Positions 24,575 through 32,608 of a stretch of DNA of 43,656 bases are shown here, in pieces (the stretch's first letter is position 1; each line of letters begins with the position of its first letter). Location of the stretch: positions 1 to 43,656 of the forward strand of contig JBLNBU010000139.1 of assembly GCA_050260215.1 (NCBI GenBank), in the 5' to 3' direction. The DNA is from JBLNBU01 sp050260215 (GTDB lineage: Bacteria; Pseudomonadota; Alphaproteobacteria; Rhodospirillales; Magnetospirillaceae). The translations under genes were made by a program, and so were the position numbers. Under the pieces are notes generated by a model. That model saw only the letters and a list, made by a program, of their open reading frames with translations, had not been told where the DNA came from and searched no databases.

Positions 24575-24904
24575 TCAGAACAGATACCGCCCGGCCAGGG
24601 CGGACAGACCGTTAGCGACGATAGACAGCGGCCAACTCCGTTTTCCCGGCAGGCGCATGAACCGCCCGAGGACCACCGCCTCGACGGCGCATACGGTGGC
24701 CTCGATAATGTGCCAGCCCCAGCGGTAATAGGCCTCCATCGGCATGGCCAAGGCGACGGACCATGCAACCGGGTGGGTCACGCCCGAAGCCAGGACTGCC
24801 GCCACTGCGCTCCGCCGCACGCCGCAGCCCCAGAGAGCCCCCGCGGCCACGACCACGGGCACCTCGATGGCATAGGTCCAAGCCAATGCCTCGGCATAGA
24901 TCAC
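24575..24904 (-). CDS. Small polytopic membrane protein
   Basis: 109 residues if begun at GTG 24904, with about four hydrophobic helices (VPVVVAAGALWG, VAAVLASGVTHPVAW, IIEATVCAVEAVVLG). The frame stays open upstream but overlaps the thioredoxin-fold gene. An alternative reading is a short ORF starting in the ATGA overlap with that gene and ending in a TGA that overlaps this GTG, either as a coupling leader or as evidence of a one-base frameshift. Family not recognised. Confidence 0.5.
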   Translation of the reverse strand: MIYAEALAWTYAIEVPVVVAAGALWGCGVRRSAVAAVLASGVTHPVAWSVALAMPMEAYYRWGWHIIEATVCAVEAVVLGRFMRLPGKRSWPLSIVANGLSALAGRYLF

Positions 24905-24950
24905 GGCAATCGAACTCCGGAGCGCTCGTCCAGCTCCGTCATTGCCCCAA

Positions 24951-25499
24951 TCATGCCGACCCGACCAGCGCGAAGAGCGCGTCCAGGTCACGCGGCAAGC
25001 CTGAAATTGCCTGTATTCCGCCACCGCGGTCGGGGAAGATCAATGTGGGGTAGCCGGTCAGGTTGACCAAAGGGGCGATCGTCTTGATGGTTCCCTCGGA
25101 GCGGATCAGGCTGAACACTGCCTGGGTGTTCTTTTGCAGGTCTTCGAACTCGGCGCCCGGCTGGAGAAAGATTCGTGTCAGCATGTCGAGCGACCGCGCG
25201 CTGACGGCGTTGAGATTCTGGTTGATTGACCTGTCGTCGCGGCTGCCGCCAGCAACCCATCTGAGCTGGACGCCGTCGCGAGCCCCGCGGGTCCGCTGGA
25301 ATAGGAGCTTGCAGACTGGGCACCAGGGCGCGAACACCACGTAGACATGGCGGCGGCTTGGTTTGCCATCGGCGATCCAGGGGGTCTGGGCCAAGGCGTC
25401 GAGCACGCCATTGCCCTGGGTGACTGGCTCGGCGGCAGCCGGAAGGCGCAATACCATGCCGAGCCCCAGGGCCAGCATTCCGCGACGATTGATGTCCAT
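24951..25499 (-). CDS. Periplasmic thioredoxin-fold protein (DsbC/DsbG-like)
   Basis: 182 residues with an N-terminal signal (twin-Arg-like MDINRRGMLALGLG, then AAAEP) and a thioredoxin-type active site APWCPVCK. The remaining part (VNLTGYPTLIFPDRGG with the cis-Pro loop) fits disulfide isomerase-like proteins that receive electrons from DsbD. The ATG at 25499 is preferred over a TTG at 25523. It lies directly downstream of a truncated DsbA-like gene, so a redox pair may once have existed here. Confidence 0.75.
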   Translation of the reverse strand: MDINRRGMLALGLGMVLRLPAAAEPVTQGNGVLDALAQTPWIADGKPSRRHVYVVFAPWCPVCKLLFQRTRGARDGVQLRWVAGGSRDDRSINQNLNAVSARSLDMLTRIFLQPGAEFEDLQKNTQAVFSLIRSEGTIKTIAPLVNLTGYPTLIFPDRGGGIQAISGLPRDLDALFALVGSA

Positions 25500-25548
25500 G
25501 CCAATGACTACCGATTTCCTCAAAAGCCAATAGCCCTAAGATCTCCTT

Positions 25549-25791
25549 TTAACCCGGCCGACCGGTATCGATCCATTCCGCCTTCAATTTCGGCATGACG
25601 TTCTTGTGGAAGCCGGAGCAGGCCCCGCAGGTTGTCGATCCCAACAAAACGATGGTAATCGGGGCATCGGCATTCCCCAGGATTACGTCGATAGTTTTGG
25701 CGGGCTCCGCTGCGTGAGCATGCACGGAGGCGTACATTATAGCCAGGGCGGCAAGACTGACGCAGACCAATGCCTTCATAGTCATGCCCAT
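25549..25791 (-). pseudogene. Truncated DsbA-like thioredoxin-fold protein
   Basis: 80 residues: signal peptide (ALVCVSLAALAIMYASVHAHA), the strand DVILGNADAPITIVLLGSTTC, the active site CGAC and the following helix, ending at EWIDTGRPG with TAA. DsbA family proteins of this type continue for about 120 more residues after this point. The stop is followed at once by sequence leading into the next gene, so the 3' part is lost rather than frameshifted nearby. The start at 25791 has GGGGGA upstream. A functional mini-protein is possible but unlikely. Confidence 0.6.
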
Positions 25792-26039
25792 CCCGCTTTC
25801 CCCCATGTCCGCTTCAACCGACATTTCCAGAGCGGCGGTCCATCGGCCCCGGATTGACGGCAGAATATCCCGACTCCAGCCCAACCGGAAGATGGGCCGG
25901 CATGGCAAAACCTCCATAGCCCTCAAGGGCTGCGCATCCCGAGCAACGTGATTTCGGTCCAACCGGGAGGCTCGGCTGGGAATTGGCGACGGGAGTTGGG
26001 GGGCTGGTTGTAGGCCCCCCCTATCGCGACGGTGCGTGA

Positions 26040-26312
26040 TCAATGATGACGATGGTGGTCGTCGTCATCATGGTCCCTGAAGTGCCTGCCGGAACCGTAG
26101 ACGTCCACTCGGCTATAACCCAGGCCATAGGCCGCCCGGGGCGGCTGCTGGTACACGTAGACGGTCGACGGCTGATAAGCGTAGCCGGGTTGTTGATAGG
26201 CGTATTCGGCAGGCGAATTCAAATTCATGCCGCCCAGCATGCTGGGATCGATGACGCAACCACTCAGGCCAGCACTCAGCAAGGCTACGGCGGCAACGAC
26301 GCGGGTCTTCAC
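26040..26312 (-). CDS. Small lipoprotein with His/Asp-rich tail
   Basis: 90 residues from a GTG with AGGAGA six bases upstream. The lipoprotein signal is VAAVALLSAGLSGC. The mature part has Tyr/Gln/Pro repeats (YAYQQPGYAYQPSTVYVYQQ) and ends in DHDDDDHHRHH, a likely metal-binding tail. Function unknown; envelope metal binding is an inference from composition. Confidence 0.65.
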   Translation of the reverse strand: MKTRVVAAVALLSAGLSGCVIDPSMLGGMNLNSPAEYAYQQPGYAYQPSTVYVYQQPPRAAYGLGYSRVDVYGSGRHFRDHDDDDHHRHH

Positions 26313-26375
26313 GGGAAGTCTCCTGTGCCCCATTGGGGGGCTCACAGCAACTTATCCTCCGCTTCGGCAGTGGCG

Positions 26376-26556
26376 CGATGATGGCGCAATTCAGGCGAAT
26401 TTGACATAAACCGTTAAACCTGCGATCAGCAATCGCCTCCATTGCCCGAAAGGTCGCTCCGGCAACGCCCCGGCAGGCCTCGCGCACCTGCGCTTCCGCC
26501 TTCACCTTGGTGCACTCGTCGACGACAATATCGTTGCCCCGCTGGGTGCTACTTGC
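26376..26556 (-). pseudogene. Remnant of a toxin-junction sequence
   Basis: The minus-strand translation contains TQRGNDIVVDECTKVKAEA, which resembles TQHGNDIAIRECLDVIKAE from the toxin-like protein at 14765-16129. It then runs on for about 45 residues with no start codon of its own and no matching toxin domain. Its 5' end overlaps the end of the sensor kinase gene in another frame. It looks like a scrap left by recombination. Confidence 0.45.
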
Positions 26557-28183
26557 TTCGCCCGACGTCGATCCTGGGTTTCTGGTTACCGAAGGCCTCG
26601 GAGGCGGCAAGGCCTTCCTGGCGGTCGGCAAAAAGAGCGGGGAATGTCAGGATGAACTTCGTTCCCTTGCCCGGTCCATCCGATTCAGCCCAAATACTTC
26701 CGCCATGCCGGGTGATGATTTTTCGGCAGATGGGAAGCCCGATGCCCGTGCCGCCGCCATATTCGTCGCGTTGATGCAGCCGCTGAAAGAGGCCAAATAT
26801 GCGCTCCTCGTAGTCACGACCGGGCTCGATGCCGATCCCGTTGTCCTGGATGTTCAACCTCCAAACGGCGTCGCTGTCTCTCGTACAGGTAATCGCTATC
26901 GTCGGGGGAGCGTTGCTTCGATATTTCAGCGCATTGGCAAGAAGATTGAGAAACACCCTGGATAGTTCGATCACGTTGCCACGTACCGTGGGGAGGTTGG
27001 GGGGCATTTCGATGGTGGCGTGGCAGGCGCGAATTTCCAGCTGAAGAACTTCTTGGGCAGTCGCAAATGCCTGGGTCAGGGGTACCGCCTCCATGGGGCA
27101 TTGGCTTCGGCCCACGCGGGAGAACTCCAGCAGGTCAAGCACCAGGGCGTTCATACGTGTCGCCGCGTCGCTAACGATGCGCAGATAGTCTTCATCATCT
27201 GGTTCGAGCTTGCCATCCAGCCGTCTGGCAAGCACCGTGGTGAATGTGGTGATGTTGCGCAGGGGCTCGCGCAGGTCATGCGAGGCTACCCAGGCAAAAG
27301 ACTCCAGCTCGGAATTTGAATGTTCAAGGGCAATGTTCTTCTCTCGTAAATCCTCTTCGGCTTTCTGGCGGTTGATTATTTCGTCGCGAAATGCCACTAC
27401 GGCTGCCGCCAAGCTAGTGAGTACGTTGTGGGGGCGTGAGGCCAACGAGACGACTTCGGGCAGCGACGGGGGGTCAACTTGCCCGGCCGCCAAGTCCTCT
27501 AAAGTGGTGGCCAGGCTGCTTAGATGGTGTACCAGCCGCCGTGTAGCCAAGAACCACAACAAGATCAGGCAACCGATTATCCCGCCCCCGCTAATCAAAG
27601 TTAAAGTGGCGGTGCCGCCAAATTCTTCCGCCTGGGCGTTGCTGCGGCGGATGGCGCTTAGAGCAACGCTTTCTGCGACGGCATGTGTATGTTCTGAAAG
27701 AGCGACGTAATTATTGGCTGCCTGATAGGAATAGCGTGCGGCCTGCGACGGGTTGATCGCCGCGAGGTCGGTTGCAGTGATGATATAGTTGCGATAGGCG
27801 TCAAAATCGATGTGAGCTTCACGCTCTTCGGCATCGGTGCCATCGGTATTTCTGAGCGCAGGCAACTGGCGCTTCAGAGCCGCCAAACGGTTCACCACTT
27901 CTACATGAATACGATACGTGTCGCCTTCATCCAACTGGCCCGCGGCTGCTCGCTCCAGAGTCGTCCCAACCACGCGCTGGATCGCTGCGGCTTCCTGGTT
28001 GATGTGGGTGGCGGTGGCAATCCGCTTGATCTCGCTAGCCTGAACAGCGCTCCCTGTCTCGTAGTCGTGGTGAATATCTCGCAGGATCGTCGCGACCAAC
28101 GCCCCGACCAACAAGGTCAACATCACTCCCGGCACGAGAATGATGCGCAGGTAAGGAGATCTGCTTGGGCGAAAAAGCCGCAT
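26549..28183 (-). CDS. Membrane sensor histidine kinase
   Basis: 544 residues. It has two transmembrane helices (about 12-35 and 190-212) bounding a periplasmic helical sensor of about 150 residues, then a HAMP-like region, a coiled coil, a HisKA domain with phosphorylatable His in WVASHDLREPLRNI, and an ATPase domain (NALKYR, DNGIGI, GTGIGLPICRKI). No response regulator is adjacent. GC content is clearly lower than in the flanking core genes. The start codon lies six bases after the histidine phosphatase stop, so they form an operon. The last 25 residues extend past the ATPase domain and overlap the toxin remnant. Confidence 0.9.
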   Translation of the reverse strand: MRLFRPSRSPYLRIILVPGVMLTLLVGALVATILRDIHHDYETGSAVQASEIKRIATATHINQEAAAIQRVVGTTLERAAAGQLDEGDTYRIHVEVVNRLAALKRQLPALRNTDGTDAEEREAHIDFDAYRNYIITATDLAAINPSQAARYSYQAANNYVALSEHTHAVAESVALSAIRRSNAQAEEFGGTATLTLISGGGIIGCLILLWFLATRRLVHHLSSLATTLEDLAAGQVDPPSLPEVVSLASRPHNVLTSLAAAVVAFRDEIINRQKAEEDLREKNIALEHSNSELESFAWVASHDLREPLRNITTFTTVLARRLDGKLEPDDEDYLRIVSDAATRMNALVLDLLEFSRVGRSQCPMEAVPLTQAFATAQEVLQLEIRACHATIEMPPNLPTVRGNVIELSRVFLNLLANALKYRSNAPPTIAITCTRDSDAVWRLNIQDNGIGIEPGRDYEERIFGLFQRLHQRDEYGGGTGIGLPICRKIITRHGGSIWAESDGPGKGTKFILTFPALFADRQEGLAASEAFGNQKPRIDVGRSK

Positions 28184-28189
28184 GACCGT

Positions 28190-28861
28190 CTACCGCAGCA
28201 GGCTGGGCCATAGGCTAGGCGGAATGCTGCCCAGGTAATCGAAGGCGCCGGCGCCCTTGGGGCGGAAAATCACCAGGGTGCCTTCAGCCGGAAAATAGCC
28301 CATCAGGTCCATTAGGTTGGGAGCATGGGCGATCAGCAGGCGATTGCGGCCCACTTCAACGGGTTCGGACAGCTGCCGGCGGGTGTTGGCCAGAATCGGG
28401 ACCTTCTCATCATCGGTGAGGTTGGCCGTGTAAATAAGAAAATTGTCGATAATGTATGGTTGGTTCGGGAAGCCGGCCGCGACGGTATCCTTGACGCGAC
28501 ACAACGGGCTGATGCGGATCTCACCCAAGGGAATCCCCGCCTTGCGGATAGCCTGGCCCACCTCCGCCGCCATTGCCACTCCGTCGGGCGTCAGCGGACG
28601 CTGGGTTGAGCAGTCGTTCAGATCGACTGACGGATAGCGATCCGGCTTTGTGCTGTCGGTCCGCCCATGGCGCATATAAAGAACGAAGCCGCCGTTGCGC
28701 ACTTGATCCAGCAGGTCGGGCGTCGGCGGAATCTCATTGAATTTGGCGGCTGCTGCGGGTGCGGCGCCGGTCGCGTCGGCTGCTGCCGGAACGGGCATGA
28801 AGCCTGGCAATGCCCAGGCTACAGCGAGGGTGGCCCAACGGACGGCCGCAACAAGCTTCAT
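28190..28861 (-). CDS. Periplasmic histidine phosphatase family protein
   Basis: 223 residues with a signal peptide (VRWATLAVAWALPGFMPVPA) and a histidine phosphatase fold: catalytic YMRHGRTD, SPLCRVKDTV and the second His in LLIAHAPNLMD. Substrates of exported members are usually small phosphoesters. GGAGGGG precedes the ATG at 28861. It is the first gene of an operon with the sensor kinase, which suggests that the kinase may monitor the product or substrate, as an inference. Confidence 0.82.
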   Translation of the reverse strand: MKLVAAVRWATLAVAWALPGFMPVPAAADATGAAPAAAAKFNEIPPTPDLLDQVRNGGFVLYMRHGRTDSTKPDRYPSVDLNDCSTQRPLTPDGVAMAAEVGQAIRKAGIPLGEIRISPLCRVKDTVAAGFPNQPYIIDNFLIYTANLTDDEKVPILANTRRQLSEPVEVGRNRLLIAHAPNLMDLMGYFPAEGTLVIFRPKGAGAFDYLGSIPPSLWPSLLR

Positions 28862-29043
28862 GGAGCACCCCTCCCCGCGTATCAATGACGTTATCCTGGA
28901 AATGGTGACCGTGCTTGGCGCCTGGCCGTGGCGATGCTTGCGGAACTCCCCACTACTGCCGAAACTGCTTCTGGGCTTTGGCGGTGGCTTAAGTTCTTGC
29001 GCCTCCGGAAAAACACGTACAACCTAGGTAGTATATACAAAGG
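28862..29043. other. Intergenic region between the phosphatase and the remnant before dctA
   Basis: No gene seen. It includes an AT-rich patch (about 29010-29040, with TAGTATATAC) that is a plausible promoter location for dctA or the remnant. Confidence 0.4.
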
Positions 29044-29277
29044 TTGGGGGTCAATCAATCGCAGGTCGGGCGGGATCCCACGATCACCGTGACCTGGGTC
29101 GGTGCGGTTGTCGGCCTTCTCATCGCGGTCACTTTTTCCCAATGGCTGATCAACGCTGGTGTCTCCCGCCCTCTTGATCGCCTGCGCGGTGTCATGTCCT
29201 CCCGCTTCGGCGCAATGGTCGGCCGCGCCGGGGGGCGCTACATCGGGAAGACGGGTTGGGCCGAAGGGAGGAGTGCC
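29044..29277 (+). pseudogene. Fragment of a membrane receptor: TM helix plus start of HAMP
   Basis: In frame with dctA but upstream of its ribosome binding site, the translation [19 protein letters not shown] then [11 protein letters not shown] is a transmembrane helix running into the first HAMP helix, as in chemoreceptors and sensor kinases. Nothing before or after completes such a protein. The frame simply runs into dctA. Confidence 0.5.
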
Positions 29278-30618
29278 ATGGCGGGCAAGGCGGAGGGCGC
29301 GGTCCCGTCGGTGCCGCGGCGGGGCATCGTCCACCACCTCTATTTCCAGGTCCTGGTCGCCATCGTGCTGGGGGTGGCGGTGGGCTGGCTGTTTCCCCAG
29401 ACGGGCGTGCAGATGAAGCCCCTGGGCGACCTGTTCATCAAGGCGATCAAGATGCTGATCGCGCCCATCATCTTCTGCACCGTGGTGGGCGGCATCGCCG
29501 GCATGGAAAGCATGAAGAAGGTGGGGCGGGTGGGTCTCAAGGCCCTGGTCTATTTCGAGGTGGTCACCACCCTGGCCCTGGTGGTGGGGCTGGTGGTGGT
29601 CAACCTGCTCAAGCCCGGCGCGGGGATGAACGTCGACCCCGCCGCCATCGACACCAAGGCGGTGGCCGCCTTTGCCAGCAAAGCCAAGGAACAGGGGGTG
29701 GTCGACTATGTGATGAACATCGTGCCCGCCACCGTGGTCGGCGCCTTTGCCGAGGGCGAGATCCTGCAGGTGCTGTTCATCGCCGTGCTGTTCGGCTTCG
29801 GCCTGTTCGCCCTGGGCGAGCGCGGCCAGCGGGTGTTCGAGGTGATCGACCAGGCCGGCCAGGCCTTCTTCAAGGTGGTCGGGCTGGTCATGCGGGCGGC
29901 GCCGCTGGGCGCGTTCGGCGCCATGGCCTTCACCATCGGCAAGTACGGCATCGCCAGCCTGTTGTCGCTGGCCAAGCTGATGGCCGCGGTCTACGCCACC
30001 TGCCTGATCTTCGTCTTCCTGGTCCTGGGGCTGATCGCCTGGTCGGCAGGGTTCAACATCTTCCGCTTCATCCGCTACATCAAGGAAGAGCTGCTGATCG
30101 TGCTCGGCACCTCGTCCTCCGAGGCTGCGCTGCCTCGGCTGATGGCCAAGATGGAGATCCTGGGCTGCGACCGCTCGGTGGTGGGGCTGACGGTGCCGGC
30201 GGGGTACTCGTTCAACCTGGACGGCACCTGCATCTACCTGACCATGGCGGCGCTGTTCCTGGCCCAGGCCACCAACACGCCGCTGACGCTCGGCCACCAA
30301 CTGGGCATCCTGGCGGTGCTGCTGTTGACCTCGAAGGGGGCGGCGGGGGTGACCGGCAGCGGCTTCATCGTGCTGGCGGCAACGCTGTCGTCGGTGGGCA
30401 GCATCCCGGTGGCCAGCATCGCCCTGATCCTGGGCGTCGACCGCTTCATGTCCGAGGCCCGCGCGCTGACCAACCTGGTCGGCAACGGCGTCGCCACCGT
30501 GGTGGTGGCGCGCTGGGAGAATGCCGTCGACATGGTGGCCTTGCGCGACCACCTCGCCCACGAAAGCCCGGCCGAGGCCGAGGACCCCGAAACGGTGCTG
30601 CTGCGCCGCCAGCCATAG
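29278..30618 (+). CDS. dctA: C4-dicarboxylate transport protein DctA
   Basis: 446 residues, a sodium or proton coupled symporter of the DAACS family that takes up succinate, fumarate and malate. Typical motifs are [31 protein letters not shown] (the serine-rich re-entrant loop), [14 protein letters not shown] and [20 protein letters not shown]. The ATG at 29278 has GGAGGAG five bases upstream and gives the usual family length. No dctBD two-component genes lie next to it. Confidence 0.95.
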   Translation: MAGKAEGAVPSVPRRGIVHHLYFQVLVAIVLGVAVGWLFPQTGVQMKPLGDLFIKAIKMLIAPIIFCTVVGGIAGMESMKKVGRVGLKALVYFEVVTTLALVVGLVVVNLLKPGAGMNVDPAAIDTKAVAAFASKAKEQGVVDYVMNIVPATVVGAFAEGEILQVLFIAVLFGFGLFALGERGQRVFEVIDQAGQAFFKVVGLVMRAAPLGAFGAMAFTIGKYGIASLLSLAKLMAAVYATCLIFVFLVLGLIAWSAGFNIFRFIRYIKEELLIVLGTSSSEAALPRLMAKMEILGCDRSVVGLTVPAGYSFNLDGTCIYLTMAALFLAQATNTPLTLGHQLGILAVLLLTSKGAAGVTGSGFIVLAATLSSVGSIPVASIALILGVDRFMSEARALTNLVGNGVATVVVARWENAVDMVALRDHLAHESPAEAEDPETVLLRRQP

Positions 30619-30657
30619 CCCTTATTGGCGCCACATTCCCGGGCCAGGGTGCCGGCC

Positions 30658-30771
30658 ATGCCCGAACCCGACATGGACCGCATCGCCGATGCCGCCTTCT
30701 GGCGCCTGGTGGTCAGCCTCGCCGCCTTCCTGCTGTGCCTCAGCCCGCTGCTGCTGGGGGTGCGGCCCTAG
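30658..30771 (+). CDS. Small single-pass membrane protein (37 residues)
   Basis: An ATG 39 bases after dctA opens a 37-codon frame: a short acidic N-terminus (MPEPDMDRIADAAF) and one hydrophobic helix (LVVSLAAFLLCLSPLLLGV). AGGGTG lies before the ATG. It overlaps the 3' end of the opposing kinase gene by 32 bases. Small one-helix proteins often associate with transporters, but no partner can be proven. Confidence 0.45.
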   Translation: MPEPDMDRIADAAFWRLVVSLAAFLLCLSPLLLGVRP

Positions 30772-32305
30772 ACGGCAGGAACACGCGGACCGGCGGCAGG
30801 GTGGCGGTGACGGTGGTGCCGACGCCCTTGGCCGAGGCCAGGCGCAGGGCGCCGCCGTGGCGCTCCATGATCCCGATGCAGATGGGCAGGCCCAGGCCGG
30901 TGCCCTGTTGGCGGCGCTGGATCGAGCCGTCGACCTGGCCGAACACCTGCAGCGCCATGGCGATGCCTTCCTCGTCCATGCCGATGCCGGTGTCGGTCAC
31001 CACCAGCGACAGGGTGCGGTCGCCGGCGACGGTGGCCGCAACCGACACCGTGCCCCCCGGCGGCGTGAACTTGACCGCGTTGGTCAACAGGTTGATCAGC
31101 ACCTGCTTGAAGCGCCGCTGGTCGACCGCCACGTCGACCTCGGGCAAAAGTTCGACCGCCAGGCGCAGCTGCTGGCGCTCGGCCCGCTCGGCCACCATGC
31201 GCACCGCCGCGTCGACCATTTGGCCCAGGGGAACGCGCTCCTCGAACAGGGTCAGCTTGCCCGCCTCGATGGCCGAGACGTCGAGCACGTCATTGATGAT
31301 GTCGAGCAGGTGCCGCGCCGATGCCTGGATGTCGGCGGCGTATTCGTCGTACTTGGGCGCGCCCAGCGGCCCGAACAGCCGGGCCATCATGATCTCGGAA
31401 AAGCCGATGATGGCGTTCAGGGGGGTGCGCAGCTCGTGGCTCATGTTGGCCAGCAGCTCGGACTTGGCCTTGTTGGCGATCTCGGCCTGGCGCTTGGCCA
31501 CCACCATCTCCTCCTCGGCCGCCTTGCGGTCCGAGATGTCCTGCTGGATGGCGACGAAGCCGTCCACCTCGCCGCTGTGGTCGTGCACCGGCGCAATGGA
31601 CGAGGCCACCCAGAACTCGCTGCCGTCGCGCCGGCGGTCCATCAGCTCGCCGCGCCATTCGCGCTGCCCGTGGACCGAATGCCACAGGTTCTCGTACACC
31701 CAGCGCGGCGTCGTGCCGGCCGCAAGCATGGACGCGTTGTGGCCCATGACGTCGCCGCGGTCATAGCCGGTGACCACCTCGAAGGCGCGGTTGACGTAGT
31801 CGATGGTGCCCTGGCGGTCGGTGACGATGAAGATGTTGGGGTTCTGCTCGACCGCCGCGGCCAGGCGCGCCAGGCGCCGCGAGGTGTGGTCGTGGTCGCT
31901 GCGCTCGCGGATCAGGCGGTCGTTGAGCTCGCGCAGCTGGGCGACGCTGGGGATCGACAGTGCCCGCGGCGCCAGCAGCGCCAGCACCGACATGCAGGCC
32001 CCCGAGCACACCGCCGTCACCGTCTTCAGCACCGCCTGCGGCTGGTAGGCGGCCATCCACAGGGTGGCGATGTTGGACAGGTGCACCAGCCCGCACAGGG
32101 TGAACACCAGGGACAGCGACCAGAACAGCACGCCGGGCGCCATGTCCGGACGCTTGTGGCCGAACCAGCCGATGAGCACGCCGCAGCCCATGTAGCTGAG
32201 CCCCATAACCGCGTCCGAGCCGGCATGCGCAGTCAGCAGCACCGGATCCCAGGTCAGACAGAAGCCGTGAGGGGAAAATCCGTCTGCAGTCAGCCAATTG
32301 CCCAT
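30740..32305 (-). CDS. PAS histidine kinase with ethylene-receptor-like membrane domain
   Basis: 521 residues. The N-terminal membrane domain has three main helices and carries D31, Y38, C71 and H75, the equivalents of ETR1 D25, Y32, C65 and H69, with CGLVHL matching the copper-site CGATHL. It is followed by a coiled-coil linker, a PAS domain (NIFIVTDRQGTIDYVNRAFE, then a PAC part), HisKA (NMSHELRTPLNAI) and the ATPase domain (NLLTNAVKF, DTGIGM, GTGLGLPICIGI). Family knowledge: this fold binds ethylene through a copper ion in plants and cyanobacteria. The start at 32305 has GGAG upstream; a GTG at 32332 is less likely. No receiver domain. Confidence 0.88.
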   Translation of the reverse strand: MGNWLTADGFSPHGFCLTWDPVLLTAHAGSDAVMGLSYMGCGVLIGWFGHKRPDMAPGVLFWSLSLVFTLCGLVHLSNIATLWMAAYQPQAVLKTVTAVCSGACMSVLALLAPRALSIPSVAQLRELNDRLIRERSDHDHTSRRLARLAAAVEQNPNIFIVTDRQGTIDYVNRAFEVVTGYDRGDVMGHNASMLAAGTTPRWVYENLWHSVHGQREWRGELMDRRRDGSEFWVASSIAPVHDHSGEVDGFVAIQQDISDRKAAEEEMVVAKRQAEIANKAKSELLANMSHELRTPLNAIIGFSEIMMARLFGPLGAPKYDEYAADIQASARHLLDIINDVLDVSAIEAGKLTLFEERVPLGQMVDAAVRMVAERAERQQLRLAVELLPEVDVAVDQRRFKQVLINLLTNAVKFTPPGGTVSVAATVAGDRTLSLVVTDTGIGMDEEGIAMALQVFGQVDGSIQRRQQGTGLGLPICIGIMERHGGALRLASAKGVGTTVTATLPPVRVFLPSRAAPPAAAG

Positions 32306-32608
32306 GGGCGGGCACTCCAAGTCGAACAGCACAAGTCTCGGCCTTGGATGTTACGATTGCGACGTGAGAAGATGCAATGAAGTGTAAAGATAAGCTTATA
32401 TAAATATTAATTAGACCGCATATGTAATGCACCTTTTAAAACCACGCACATTTGCCATATCGGCCCGCGATTAACCACAGGTTGCCACTCCCGGCAACTC
32501 TTGAGGGAGCCGATCCGGCCCGCGGCGGATTTTTTCGTGGTATCACCTGGGCGCTTTTGGGCTTACAGTGACTCGGCACGTGTGCATCGCCGAATAGTTG
32601 GGCCCCGC
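32306..32608. other. Divergent promoter region between two histidine kinases
   Basis: About 300 bases without a gene. The part at 32378-32450 is very AT-rich for this genome and holds the palindrome ATAAGCTTAT (32390-32399). Promoters for both kinases probably lie here, but I cannot assign boxes with confidence. Confidence 0.45.

Noticed and set aside
28891..30561. A 556-codon open frame opposite dctA
   Set aside because: Shadow of dctA; the His/Asp/Gln-rich translation has no recognisable domain.
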